Assembly: GCA_002189035.1 (NCBI GenBank)
Contig: NEEC01000002.1
Location: 4,921,001-4,985,000, forward strand
Direction: 5' to 3'
DNA: 64,000 nt
DNA from: Utricularia gibba
Taxonomy: Eukaryota; Streptophyta; Magnoliopsida; Lamiales; Lentibulariaceae
The notes beneath the pieces are model-generated. The model saw nothing but the letters and a program-made list of their open reading frames with translations. It had not been told where the DNA came from and made no database searches. Below are positions 47,300 to 59,149 of this stretch, one piece after another; positions within the stretch are counted from its first letter, which is position 1; the number at the start of each line of letters is the position of its first letter. Position numbers and translations under genes: made by a program.

Positions 47300-49051
47300 A
47301 TGCTTACTTCCAAGAAACTCCAAGTTTGGTTTGCAATTCTTGAGATGTACAATCTATCGGACAAGGCAAGTGATGAGAGAATTGATGGTGAGGTTCCGTC
47401 CAGGGTTGGAGTAACCAGATTTTCAGTGTCCACCGCACACTTTCGGTGTGGACTTCAATTGCCACCACCACCATTCATATGCGAGTTGCTGGCATGTTTG
47501 GAAGTCCCATTGTTCGACTTGACACCCCATTCAATTGCTCATGTGTTGTCCTTTTTGAGTGTGTGCATGGAGGAACAAATTACTCCAGCTCTACTAGTGT
47601 TTTTTGTTGTAAGCATCTCTATTTGAAACTAGAAAACTAATCATTTCTCGTTGAAGGGTAAGCTAGGTATTGCACTTGTGAACTCTATTCGAAGTGGATA
47701 TGATGCATGGTGGACAATCTTCATTTGGGTGTGTCCGCCGAAAGACCTATGAATTCCGACTACTCTCGGCTCCTCCAAGACAATTGGAAAGGCAAAGGGT
47801 AATGTGTGACGCAGTATGATTTGATAGACTATCGAAGCAGGGGGTGGATGCCTTGTTGACTATGTTTAGTGAAAAGAGCAACGCCTTGAGTGACAAAGTA
47901 CCCCCTATGGTGGACGTCGCCAGTACTCGCCACTTCTAGTGTGGTTAGGGCAGAGTGATACATGAGCACCCAAAGCCTGACGATGTGATCATTGAGGAAG
48001 AGATGTCACTAGCATTTGCATTTGATCCACAGAGGGATGTAGGGAGTAATGTAGAGGAAGACGACCCACAACCAACTACTAGTGTGGATGTGGATCGAAT
48101 TTTGGAAGAGAATGCCTAGTTACGTGCAAGGCTAGATTGGTATGAGAGTAGGTGGGCATACACTGGCCCTAGTTCGTCGACAAAGCAACAAGTGCGCAAG
48201 CTCCTTGTGTTAGATGTCAATGAAGTGCTAGCAGACATTGTCTTCAAAGACAAGTACCAAAGATTGCATCGGAAACCAGACGCTATGATATATGGGCGAA
48301 ATATTAAGACACCTTTACATTGTCCCATGGTTGTGTCATGTTCAACCGATCCATTAGTTTTTCTCGCTTTGGCAGTCTACCTCAGGCCCTTAGCTTGCAA
48401 GTTCATCCAATGGTGTCTTGCAAACTTTGATGTCGGCATATGGTCTTCATGGGGCGCGTAAGTCCCACTCCACGAAATTTGTAGTGCATGTGCTTCTATT
48501 TGATACTCTAACATTTGTCTATGTTGTATAGTGCAAAACTACATGAGATCATCAAATGGGTGTTTGGGCCGAATGCAGACAACTCGGTAGCGTTCATATA
48601 GGATGCATTGAAGATCACTGAAATGCATATATGTGTGCATGATAATAGGTCAAAAGCTGCTGTGTTGAAGGAGTTGTCGCAGATTTGGGGGGAAGATGAA
48701 GACTTCTTGGGTAGGTATGATGCAACCAACACCTTACTTATTGACGACTCCCCATTCAAGTTCATCAAAAACCCTGTTAAGTCAATCTGCAATGATATGG
48801 TCTGGTATGCATGTTAATACTTGTGCCATGTTCCTGTTGTGCCACAACATGACAACGTTGTCTTCCCGACGCCATGCCAATACATGGATGTAAGATATGC
48901 TGCATTAGCTGAGTGCAGAGAAATACGTATATTCCTTCAAGGTCTACTAGAAGAAGATCATGTACACAGTTTCGTGAAGCATGTACGAATTGGACAGCCT
49001 CCGTTAGATGCTAATCACCCCCTATGGGATTATTACAAAGTACTTGCCTGA
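47300..49051 (+). pseudogene. Fusion gene copy 1: gypsy-type transposon domain + FCP1/NIF-like HAD phosphatase
   Basis: Order of domains: (a) 47420-47740, HFRCGLQLPPPPFICELLAC, FDLTPHSIAHVLSFLSV, then NHFSLKGKLGIALV; this resembles the plant 'putative gypsy-type transposon' domain (PF04195-like). (b) About 48100-48165, a Leu-rich coiled coil, LRARLDWYESRW. (c) An HAD domain of the plant FCP1/NIF-like type: KLLVLDVNEVLADIVF (Asp 48213, Asn 48219 in the D-x-D site), YLRPLACKFIQWCLANFDVG then IWSS, a GTAAGT…ATAG intron (48460-48530), TNTLLIDDSPFK (48728-48760), and tail RIFLQGLLEED…HPLWDYYKVLA to the stop at 49051. Stops (first at 47624-47626) and shifts break it. HAD enzymes of this type dephosphorylate proteins, but the D-x-N site makes activity uncertain. 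It is related to 52961-54854. Confidence 0.75.
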
Positions 49052-49059
49052 ACATTCAT

Positions 49060-49660
49060 AGCATGTAAAAGTGGTTTGAATTTCGAAACATTATTATGTT
49101 ACTCACTCTACTTTAATCATGGATTTCACAATATACACTTCGTAAATTAAAATAAGTAAACATAATATATGTTTAAGTATCCGTATAATCTTTTTATTTA
49201 TTTTCTTTACAAATTTTAAATATTGACTCTAAGAAAAAAATTTAAACATGTGGTAACATTCAAAATAAATGAGAACTAAAACAATCTTGAATCAAGAATT
49301 CCATGTAAAATAATACATTTTTTTATAAATAGTAAATTTATCAAAAACTTGATGCAAGTTAATGAATTTTTCTTATTGGAAATTCTACGTATCCAGATTG
49401 TATGTGAACACGTAGTCATCATATATTCAATTTTCAAGAAAAAAAACTAATGGAAATTTAAGTATTTACACTCTTACACAAATTCATGAAAGTCTTATTG
49501 AATAAAATTGTGTCTATTTGATTTCCTTAAAATACGCATATGATGTGATCACTCAAAATTGTCGTTATTCGACATGTATGTGCATTGGACATATTTTAAT
49601 TTATTATAATTGTTGTTATTAAAATAGATTATTACAGAGATATAACGAATTTACATATCA
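49060..49660. other. AT-rich spacer
   Basis: No gene or repeat structure seen between fusion gene copy 1 and array 2. Confidence 0.4.
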
Positions 49661-49698
49661 TAATATATGCACACATGCACTCATTTAGCGCATTGATG

Positions 49699-50145
49699 CC
49701 AGGCACTGCATCCACATACTTAGCGGTGCGTAGAAATACAGGATGCAGTCAATACTTCACATCGCATGTGGAAGGTCAGGCAGAGTACCACACACACATG
49801 CACTCTGTCAGCGCATCGATTCCAGGCACCGCATCCGCATACTTGTGGTGCCAGGAAGTATAGGATGCATGCCGAAGTGCAATCCAGTGCAGTCAATACT
49901 TCATATCACATGTGGGAGGTCAGGCCAAGTGCCACACATATGCACTCAGTTGGCGCATCGATCCCAAGCACCGCATATGCATACTTGCGGTGCTGGGAAA
50001 TACAGGATGCATGCCTTCAAAGGGCAATCAGCGCAGTCAATACTTCACATCGCATGTGGGAGGTCAAGGTGAGTGCCACACATACATGCACTCAGTTGGC
50101 GCATCGATGCCAGGCACCACATCCGCATACTTGCGATGCTTGGAA
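49699..50145 (+). repeat. Tandem array 2: four 123-146 bp units with CCAGGCACCGCA hairpin core
   Basis: Units start at about 49699, 49822, 49964 and 50110. Each has CCAGGCACCGCATCC, a short loop with GCATACTT, and GCGGTGCTTGG, an imperfect palindrome. Each is followed by CACATCGCATGTGGGAGGTC, itself partly palindromic, and a CACACATACATGCACTC stretch. Non-coding; open frames crossing it are repeat-made. Confidence 0.8.
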
Positions 50146-50380
50146 AGGGACGAGGCCTATTGTTGTGCTTTCTATAGGTTACACCTAGAGCTGGGCACGA
50201 TTACGAGTTGACCCGTGTATCTGGCGGGTCAACCCGTGACGGGTCCAACCCGTAACCCGTAACCGTCAAAAATGGGTACGGGACGGGTCGGTGGTTCACG
50301 GGTACGAGTTGACTCGGCGGGTCAGTGTAAATGGGCCTGGCATATAGTGTGCTAAGAAGTGTTGGGCTGACTCACAAGAA

Positions 50381-50388
50381 TATAAATA
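50381..50388 (+). promoter_or_regulatory. TATA box for the hAT transposase
   Basis: TATAAATA about 195 bases inside the left terminal repeat and about 320 bases before the first transposase-like codons. Confidence 0.45.
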
Positions 50389-50699
50389 CATGGCCAGCCC
50401 ATAACCTAATTATCAAATGAGTTGTGCCTCTCTCGCTTGAAGACACGAAAATATTCAAATGCTTGTACTGTTCATTGTGCATTTAGGATCCGAATTCTGA
50501 ATTTTGGAAGGCTCTCATACAACAATTGGAGCTGAATCCGTAAAACCCACCCGCTTTGCGGTGTCTGGAGACCTTCGAAAAAGTATGTGCACGACTATCC
50601 AAAGAAAAATGGAACCATATGTATCTACGGCTTAGAGTTGTGTATATAAAGTTTGAAATTGATTTATTTCTCTTGATTGTGTTTCAGGTAATCAAATAT

Positions 50700-52038
50700 G
50701 GAAGAATCACATCAAAGTGTGACACCTTCACACGAGCAACATCTCGAGTGTGATATTGAATTGTCGGGTGATGGGGAAGATATCTCCTTTACCTCAAAAA
50801 AATGAGATGCTTCATGCATCCATTGGTATGAACATTTCAATCACGACAAGGAGGCCAAAAAGGTATGTTGTAAGTATTGTGGAATGGTGTATGACCATGG
50901 TAAGGGCGGTTCAACTTCTAATTTCATTCACCACATTAGAAATAAGCATATAGACAAGGCATGTATTTCATTGAGACAACCTACTTTAAATGTTATGCGT
51001 GGCCATGTTTCAACCTTTTCATTTGATCTTGATGCTGCTCAAATTGATTATGTGCTTACATTGATTGCGAGTGAAAAGCCCTTTGTAGAGGTAGAGAATC
51101 CATTTTTTAGACATTTTTATCAATCTAGATTGCAACCTAGATTTGCTCCCATGTCTAGGAGAAAAGCTATTTGAATTGCATTTAAACAATTTGAAGAAAA
51201 AAAATCTCGTTTGATCTCTGATTTTCAATCTATGAAATGCAAATTCGGTTTAACTTGTGATGGTTGGCGTGGTATTAATGGTGAGAATTATTTAGTTGTA
51301 ACTGCTCATTGGATTGACTGCAATTGGTTTATACAAAAGAGAATTCTTGGTTTTAGACCTTTGGGTTCTCCACACACGGGAGCACAAATTGCCGAACTTG
51401 TTACTTCCATATGTATTGATTTATCATGTGAAGATGTTTAGTACAAAAAGGGCGTCGTTCAAGCGTCTATGTGAGTTAAAGGGTCTACCATTCCGAACCC
51501 TAAAAACATATTTGCCCACACGCTGGAATTCTACGTTTTTAATGCTTCAATCTTTTATTCCTTATAGAGAAGTTTTTTCATTGTTTTTATCTACGCATAC
51601 CGATTTACATATTGTGATTGATGATGATGTGTATGCTAAGTTTGACATATTGGTTGACTTGCTTTCGGTTTTTCATAAATACACTAGGTTATTTAGTGGT
51701 GTTTACTATCCTACCACACATGTTGTGTTGCTGCCCTTGTTGCCATAGTCTCTACATTTAAAAAATATTTCGAAGTGGAATTGGTCTCTGATATTGTAAA
51801 ATCTATGGTTCATAAATTCATGAAATGTTTTGGCACCCTAGCATCTACCGTGGCATCAGAGAGCGCCTTCAGCTTGAGTGGTAGGATTCTCAATCCTAGA
51901 AGGTCAAGCTTGACCGGGGCCACTCTTGAAGCATGTGTTTTTTTAAAGGATTGGATAGCTGCAGAGCAGAGGATGCAAGCCTTTGTTGAAGACGACATGG
52001 ACGATGATGATGGTGGTGAAGGGAGTTCCACCTCTTAA
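50700..52038 (+). pseudogene. hAT transposase, internally deleted
   Basis: Start region MEESHQSVTPSHEQHLECDI. BED zinc finger CCKYCGMVYDHGKGGSTSNF with HHIRNKH (50870-50950). FGLTCDGWRGINGENYLVVT (51245-51300) holds the first catalytic Asp. Then LPTRWNSTFLMLQSFIPYRE (51510-51570). C-terminal dimerisation motif ASTVASESAFSLSGRILNPR, then EACVFLKDWIAAEQR (51840-51970), with an acidic tail to TAA at 52036-52038. The block between SCEDV and KRASFKRLCELK, where the second catalytic Asp normally lies, is missing, and stops and shifts occur. It is RICESLEEPER/Ac-like. The element could move only with help in trans. Confidence 0.85.
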
Positions 52039-52235
52039 ATGAGTGACCTTACCATATTATTTATTCATTTGCTATTTCATACGTGTACTAACCGAAACAC
52101 AAGTTTTTAACTCCGCCTGTGTCCACATTTGGACACAGTCAGTCCCAAGCCTGAAATAAGGAGGAGGGGAAACTTGTAATGTCATGTGAAATTTTTCTGG
52201 CAGTGCACAAGCATAAAAACACTTGAGTATCTCTT

Positions 52236-52790
52236 CCAGGCACCGCAATCACATCCCTGCAGTGCCTGGAATACATTGAAGCCTCTTCATGTCCAGGCAC
52301 CGTAAACATGCCATTGCGGTGCCTGATAGACACTGGCTTTAATATTGTCCAAGCATCGCAAACATGTCATTGCAGTGCCTCATAGACACTAGCTTCAATA
52401 TTGTCTAGGCACCGCAAACATGTCATTGCGGTGCCTGATAGACACTAGCTTGAATATTGTCCAGGCACCGCAAACATGCCATTGTGGTGCCTGATAGACA
52501 CTACCTTCAATATTCTCCAAGCACTGCAAACATGCCATTGCGGTGCCTGGAAGGTACTACCTTCGATATTCTCCAGCACCGTAACACATGCCTTTGCGGT
52601 GCTTCGTAGACACTGGCCTCAATATTGCCAGGCACCGCAATGGCATGTTTGCGGTGCCTGGACATCTAGAGGCCTCAGTGTTCTCCAGGCACGACGAACA
52701 TGCGTTTGCGGTGCCTGGAAGACAAAGGCTTCAATATTCGCCAGGCACCGCAAACATTTCATTGGAGTGCCTGGACATGAAGAGGGTTCA
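52236..52790 (+). repeat. Tandem array 3: ten 56-bp hairpin units inside the hAT element
   Basis: Units start at 52236, 52293, 52349, 52405, 52461, 52517, 52573, 52628, 52685 and 52741 (steps of 55-57). Each has CCAGGCACCGCAA, loop ACATGCCA, TTGCGGTGCCTGG, a palindrome with arms of up to 13 bp, then a spacer such as ATAGACACTAGCTTCAATAT. In unit 8 the loop is inverted relative to the others. The array lies between the 3' ends of the hAT transposase and the convergent fusion gene. Confidence 0.9.
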
Positions 52791-52960
52791 ATGATCACGA
52801 GCATCATAAACGTAAAGAGGTAGAATTGCATTACAAATATTCTGCAAAACAAAATCACCAATGGAAAACACGCCACAAGCATGGTCTTGAAATTTAGAAA
52901 CAAGTGTGGCTAAATTTCATTGTGTATCTTCTCCCAACATATACTATGTTTCATACCATA

Positions 52961-54854
52961 TCAAGCAAGTGACTTGTAGTGATCCCATAGTGGATGGTCA
53001 GAATCCAATGGGGCTTGTCCTACACGATGCTCATTCACGAAAGTTGGCACACTTGAGGCCACCAGCAGCCCCCCCAAAAAGTCTCGTATCTCACCTCCTT
53101 TAGCCAAGGCAATGTCCTCTGTAGCCTTATGGGTGTAGCCATAGGAAAGATGGCATTATCACGCTGTTGAACATCACAAGTTACAACTAGTAAGTATGCT
53201 AACACAAGAGTGTAACATATAATGTTTAGAGAATTACAATCACTTAATGGATTCCTAATTGACTTGAATGGTGAGTCATCACATTCTTCGCACGATTGTC
53301 ATGAGCACGCACATCCATTTCACTCGTTTTTTAGGCATCCCATACAAAAGCCAAACTGTTGGCTTCCGTAGAGCCAAAGACTCACTTCACTATCTCAGGA
53401 AGTTGTGCCCTATAATAGAGTTTCAACATAAGTCACCCATATCAAACAACGTAAATACGCAAAAAACTTTATGATGTCAACATTACACACCCCGTGATGA
53501 CTATATCCCCACGTCAAAGTGCTCCATACACCACTCAATGAACTGCCGGGCATGAGGTCGTAGGAAAACTATAAAAACCAGAAACACAAAGCATTACATC
53601 AAAGTCATATAGTGTACAAGCACTGAAGTAATTACATTCACCTTACCATATCTACCATAGATGATTGTATCAGGCTTCCGTGACGGTCTTTGAGAGTGAC
53701 TTCGAAACACAATATCAGCCAACACACCATTCACATCTAACACAATCAACTTCCTAGGAGGTTACACAACAGCGGTTGAAGGGCCACCATATATCCATCA
53801 ACTCTCATACCACTCCAATTTTTCACGAAGTGATCTATTTTCTTCTAGTAGATGACTAACATCTATCTGCTGACTCTCTTGATGGACTCGAGTGCTATTA
53901 CTAGACTCTCCTACAAGCTCCTCATCAACTTCCTCAACATGCACTTGTGGGCATTTACGAGACACCCTAGTTTGACCACATCAAAAGTGACGAGTCCCTA
54001 TGGCATTGACATATGATGGCAATATATCATTCAAAGATCTACTCTTGTTACCGAAAATATCAAGGAGCGCATCTACTCCTTCTTGGGGTATCCTCTCAAA
54101 CCCTACAATAAATGTATTAAGTGAGTAAAATAAATTTGGGATGAGTGTTTTACTTTTGATACGCAAAAAAAGCCATACCCTTTGCCTTCCCAACAGTAGA
54201 CGAAGACTCAAGTCGTGTGGGAAAATCTAATTCTTCAGAAGGGGACACCCACACGAAACTGGTCCACCAATCATTATACCCACTACGCACATCTTCTACC
54301 AATGTTATACCTAGCTTTCCTTTCAGTGAGAAGTGATTGGTTCTCCAATTTTTCTTACATATGCTAACTGCGAAAAATACTGGAAGAGCAAGTACAAGGT
54401 GTTCTTCGACATACACGCTCATGAATGATAAAACATATGCGACCAAACGAGGAGTTAAATGAGACAAGGGAACTTCTAGGCATTTCAATAATTCAGCTAA
54501 AAATGGCTCAATGGGCAATCTTAGGCCACATCGAAAGTGTTCTGTTCTAACCGCAGACCCCAATGGTCCAACCCGCAGTGGAAGGTCACCATCGATGGTC
54601 TCCTCATCCTCCTTATCCCATAGGAAGAAGTTGTCGGGTATTATGAACCGCAACCTCAATTTATCCGATGTTCGCATCGTCTCCGACGTGTGTCGAACCT
54701 TCAAAATCTCAACTACCACCTCACAAACCTTTTCTCCAGCTCCTTGCCAACGTTCGCCTTCAAGCTTTCCGGGCAATTTTCGCGACGATGTACAAAATGG
54801 TGAAATTGCTTTGCAGTGTGTCGAGCGGCGAATTGCGGTGTGTGTTTTCACCAT
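52961..54854 (-). pseudogene. Fusion gene copy 2 (hAT cargo): gypsy-type domain + FCP1/NIF-like HAD
   Basis: Same plan as 47300-49051. The first exon-like frame (54854-54150) has HFRCGLRLPIEPFLAELLKC, LTPRLVAYVLSFMSVYVEEH and NHFSLKGKLGITLVEDVRSG. Next come GVDALLDIFGNKS (about 54050) and an acidic linker with LLEENRSLREKLEWYES (coiled coil, about 53830). Then the HAD part: KLIVLDVNGVLADIVF (Asp 53735-53737, Asn 53729-53731), FLRPHARQFIEWCMEHFDVG (53510-53570), DDSPFKSIRNP (near 53260), and tail GGEIRDFLGGLLVASSVPTF … HPLWDHYKSLA, stop at 52961. A TAG (53501-53503) replaces the Trp of GIWSS, and frames shift after 54150. It runs opposite to the hAT transposase and starts about 220 bases inside the right terminus. 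Confidence 0.75.
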
Positions 54855-55260
54855 GAAAAGTATGTGTTTTCATTAGGGTGACGAGGATTTCAATGAATGT
54901 GTCTAATATTATTAAATTTAAAAAAATAAAATTATTGACCCGTGTCAACCCGTGACCCGGGACGGGTCAGCCTGTCCAACACGTCAACCCGTACCCGCCG
55001 AGTCAGAGATTTCATTTTCGACTCGGCGGGTCCGACCCGTGACCCGCCGAGTCGGACCCGTGCCCAGCTCTAGTTACATCTCTTGATAAAGATCTTTGGT
55101 TACACAAATTAAAATCAGGTATCAGCTACTCATAGCAAACATGAAAAGTGTAACATTGTCACTCAAAGCAACATGATCGTCACGATACATGGACATCTTA
55201 GGTGGATATGATCAAAACAACTAAAGAAAAAACAAAGGAAAAACATAAGTGTAGCAAACA

Positions 55261-55498
55261 TCATAGACTTCTCCCAATCCCATCCACCATAACCTCACGT
55301 TCTGCACTATTGTTATCCATAAAGAGCTGTAACTTTATGGGGTTACTCAAGATGACTTCAGTTATTCCTAAACGCTGCATTGTAGTTAATTGCAATGGCA
55401 TCCTACTGATGATGTCTGCAGCAGCATTTTGACGTTCCCGTAAGTCATTGGTTTCAGCAGTAAGAATTTCTCTCAATTGTACGATGGCATCATTTGTA
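55261..55498 (-). pseudogene. Harbinger Myb-like protein C-terminal exon
   Basis: Behind an acceptor-like site (minus TGTGTATGCAG, ending at 55499) the frame reads NDAIVQLREILTAETNDLRE and LTTMQRLGITEVILSNPIKL then QLFMDN, stop at 55261. This matches the helical C-terminus of plant Harbinger ORF1/Myb-SANT-like proteins (LxxLxxLxxxxxLxxxxxLxxNxxxxxLFxxL). The upstream exons are not found; the element 55515-56740 sits where the intron would be. It could belong to the Harbinger copy whose transposase is at 42950. Confidence 0.5.
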
Positions 55499-55514
55499 CT
55501 GCATACACAATAGA

Positions 55515-56740
55515 ACAACAATACTTGTTTGAAAAATCAGCAGGGAGATCAGGCGACAAATCAGACTTACAAACGTGTGGAACAAGTGAAAAAGGATGCA
55601 ATATCTTAAGAGAGACAAAGAGCATTGTTCTGCCGCCACCTACAATCTGCAAGTTCAGGCTGGGAACAGTGCTGGGGGTCAGGAACAGTGCAATGAAGTG
55701 AAGAAGGGGAGATATTTTTCAAAAAGGGGGAGAGCGGGAACAACAGACGCAGCAAGCACAGAACGCACGCAAGGGGGCTTCTCCCCCAACACAAAAAACA
55801 CCAACCAGAAGAAGGCCTTCATCGTCAAGAGCAGCACCAAAGCCCAATCCAACGCTACTGTTCCGGGCCGTGAACAATAGCAATCGGGCGACAGAACAAT
55901 CTTTATTTCTTTTCCATTTTCTAAACATTTCGAGTTTTGTACCTGACTTACTTACAATATTTCTGTCCTTTTTGCTACATTATCTGAATGACACCATGTC
56001 TTATTTTCCAAATATGAGTAGCTAAAGCCTTAGGGATATCTTAAGGTGAAGTATGGTGATATGTGCTTAGGATTAATAATGAAATTTATGTTTGTTCCTT
56101 AGCTCTTGTTTCTATCAATCCATTGGTAGACTTAAGGAGAGTAACAAGTAGTTTCACAACTAAGATGCTTTATTTAGAAGTAGACCAACAAATCAAGAGG
56201 GATGTAGTAGGTGTTAGTCCAGGATAGAATAATTAGAACCGGGTAGAATTAGTTCTATATGCTTTGCATGCGGGTAGACCAAATTACAATGTTGGTTATG
56301 ATATTGGGGATTAGCTTAGCCGAAAATATGATGAATGACCTAGGTAGACTTAGGTTATTTGAAGTTGTGAGTGTATGAACATAGTAAATTAAGTTAAGCA
56401 CCTTAGCATAACACCACCTGCAGATCCTTAAAGCATCTTCATGTTATTTTGAGTTAGAACCAGTACTTGTTTCCTTTCGCGTTGAAACCTGATATTGTTT
56501 ACTGATCTTGTTTACCGAACTTGTTTGCCACTGTTGATCCGAGCTTAGACTAAGACTTACTGTTATTTCGAATTATACATTTACTAAAACACTTGGTAAG
56601 CAGAAACTCTTCGTGATCGACCCCAACATCCACTATACAAGTTTTCTAAATTTATATTTTGTGTAGATTAGGGACTATAAATTTATTTGATACGGAAGTT
56701 TGCTTTTGTTGCAACGATATGCTAAAATTTCCGTTTATCA
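55515..56740 (-). mobile_element. Family-1 LTR-like element, inverted relative to 43443-44772
   Basis: On the minus strand it starts TGATAAACGGAAATTTTAGC at 56740 and aligns with 43443-44620 over its whole length. It shares the GC-rich block with GGCTTTGGTGCTGCTCTTGA near 55840. The last about 140 bases of the 43443 copy are absent here. Together the two copies form a long inverted repeat of about 1.2 kb with roughly 11 kb between. Confidence 0.8.
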
Positions 56741-56744
56741 ATAT

Positions 56745-57470
56745 TATATCGCAGATCGAGGGTTTCGATTTCCCTAATCTGTGAGTCTAACGTTTCTATA
56801 TGTGATTTAAAATTAGAATAATAAGATATTATATCATACATATAAGGGTATATTAGATAATTCATTTTTCCTAGTATTGAGAATTTATCCATAAGCTCTT
56901 CTAACAAATATACAAAATTGATAATCTCATATAATTGAACTCTATCTACCATACACATACTTCATTTTAAACCATTATTTATGGGATACAATAAACTAAA
57001 ATAATCTAAACCCTTTTCATTTAAACCCACCTAATTAACATGGGCTAGAGGTATAAACTGTAGTAATTTTGATTTTGTAGACTAAGCTTGATAACTGATG
57101 TAGTATTTTAGAACATTAAAAAAATTATTTGATATGGCTCATTTGATAACTAGAGATATTGTTTTTAGATTTTTAAAACTTAAGTTATATTTTTTTACCA
57201 AACTTGATAATTAAATAGTATTTTGAAACTTTATCCTTCAAATAAATATTTTGGAAAAAAATGTCTATGTGTTTTCAGTTGTTCATGACAAAGCCATGAA
57301 AAATGTGAAGTGATGTTTGGGAATTTCAAATTTCAAATAATTCAAAAATCAAAATTTTGATTAAATTATAAGCACATTTATTTTAATATAAATTTGAAAA
57401 TCATAAATTTCGAAAAACTTGGACGGCATTTAAAACTTTGGATGAAATGATGAGGAAGGAACTCCATCCT
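56745..57470. other. Spacer downstream of PYRB
   Basis: AT-rich. A 78-codon minus frame (56722-56958) begins inside the neighbouring element and has no recognisable product. No other gene seen. Confidence 0.35.
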
Positions 57471-57549
57471 CTTATTGTCAAAAATTACTTCTGTTCATAA
57501 ACACCTCCAAGATGGGAACTCTCAATTCAAAGCTATTATGAGTAGCATG

Positions 57550-59122
<1,573 letters not shown>

Positions 59123-59149
59123 TACAACTACAAACACACAAAGAGGCAT

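Larger units (their letters stand above)
50178..55080. mobile_element. Complete-ended hAT element carrying a second gene
   Basis: Terminal inverted repeats TAGAGCTGGGCACG (50186-50199) and CGTGCCCAGCTCTA (55059-55072) are perfect over 14 bp. They are flanked by 8-bp target duplications GTTACACC (50178-50185) and GTTACATC (55073-55080), the hAT signature. Both subterminal regions (50206-50335, 54938-55058) are dense in GACCCG/CGGGTC repeats, likely transposase-binding sites. The 4887-bp element holds a deleted hAT transposase gene (+), array 3 of 56-bp hairpins, and fusion gene copy 2 (-). The sole visible TSD change suggests a fairly recent insertion. Confidence 0.9.

Noticed and set aside
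49675-50211. Open frames of 60-140 codons across array 2
   Set aside because: Repeat-generated in several overlapping frames at once; the sequence is palindromic and non-coding.
52236-52790. CRISPR-like array of hairpin repeats
   Set aside because: The repeats are in a plant hAT element, the spacers are themselves repeated, and no cas genes exist. It is a tandem repeat.
56722-56958. 78-codon minus-strand frame as a gene
   Set aside because: It ends inside the family-1 element, is Ile/Tyr-rich from AT-rich DNA and has no known product.
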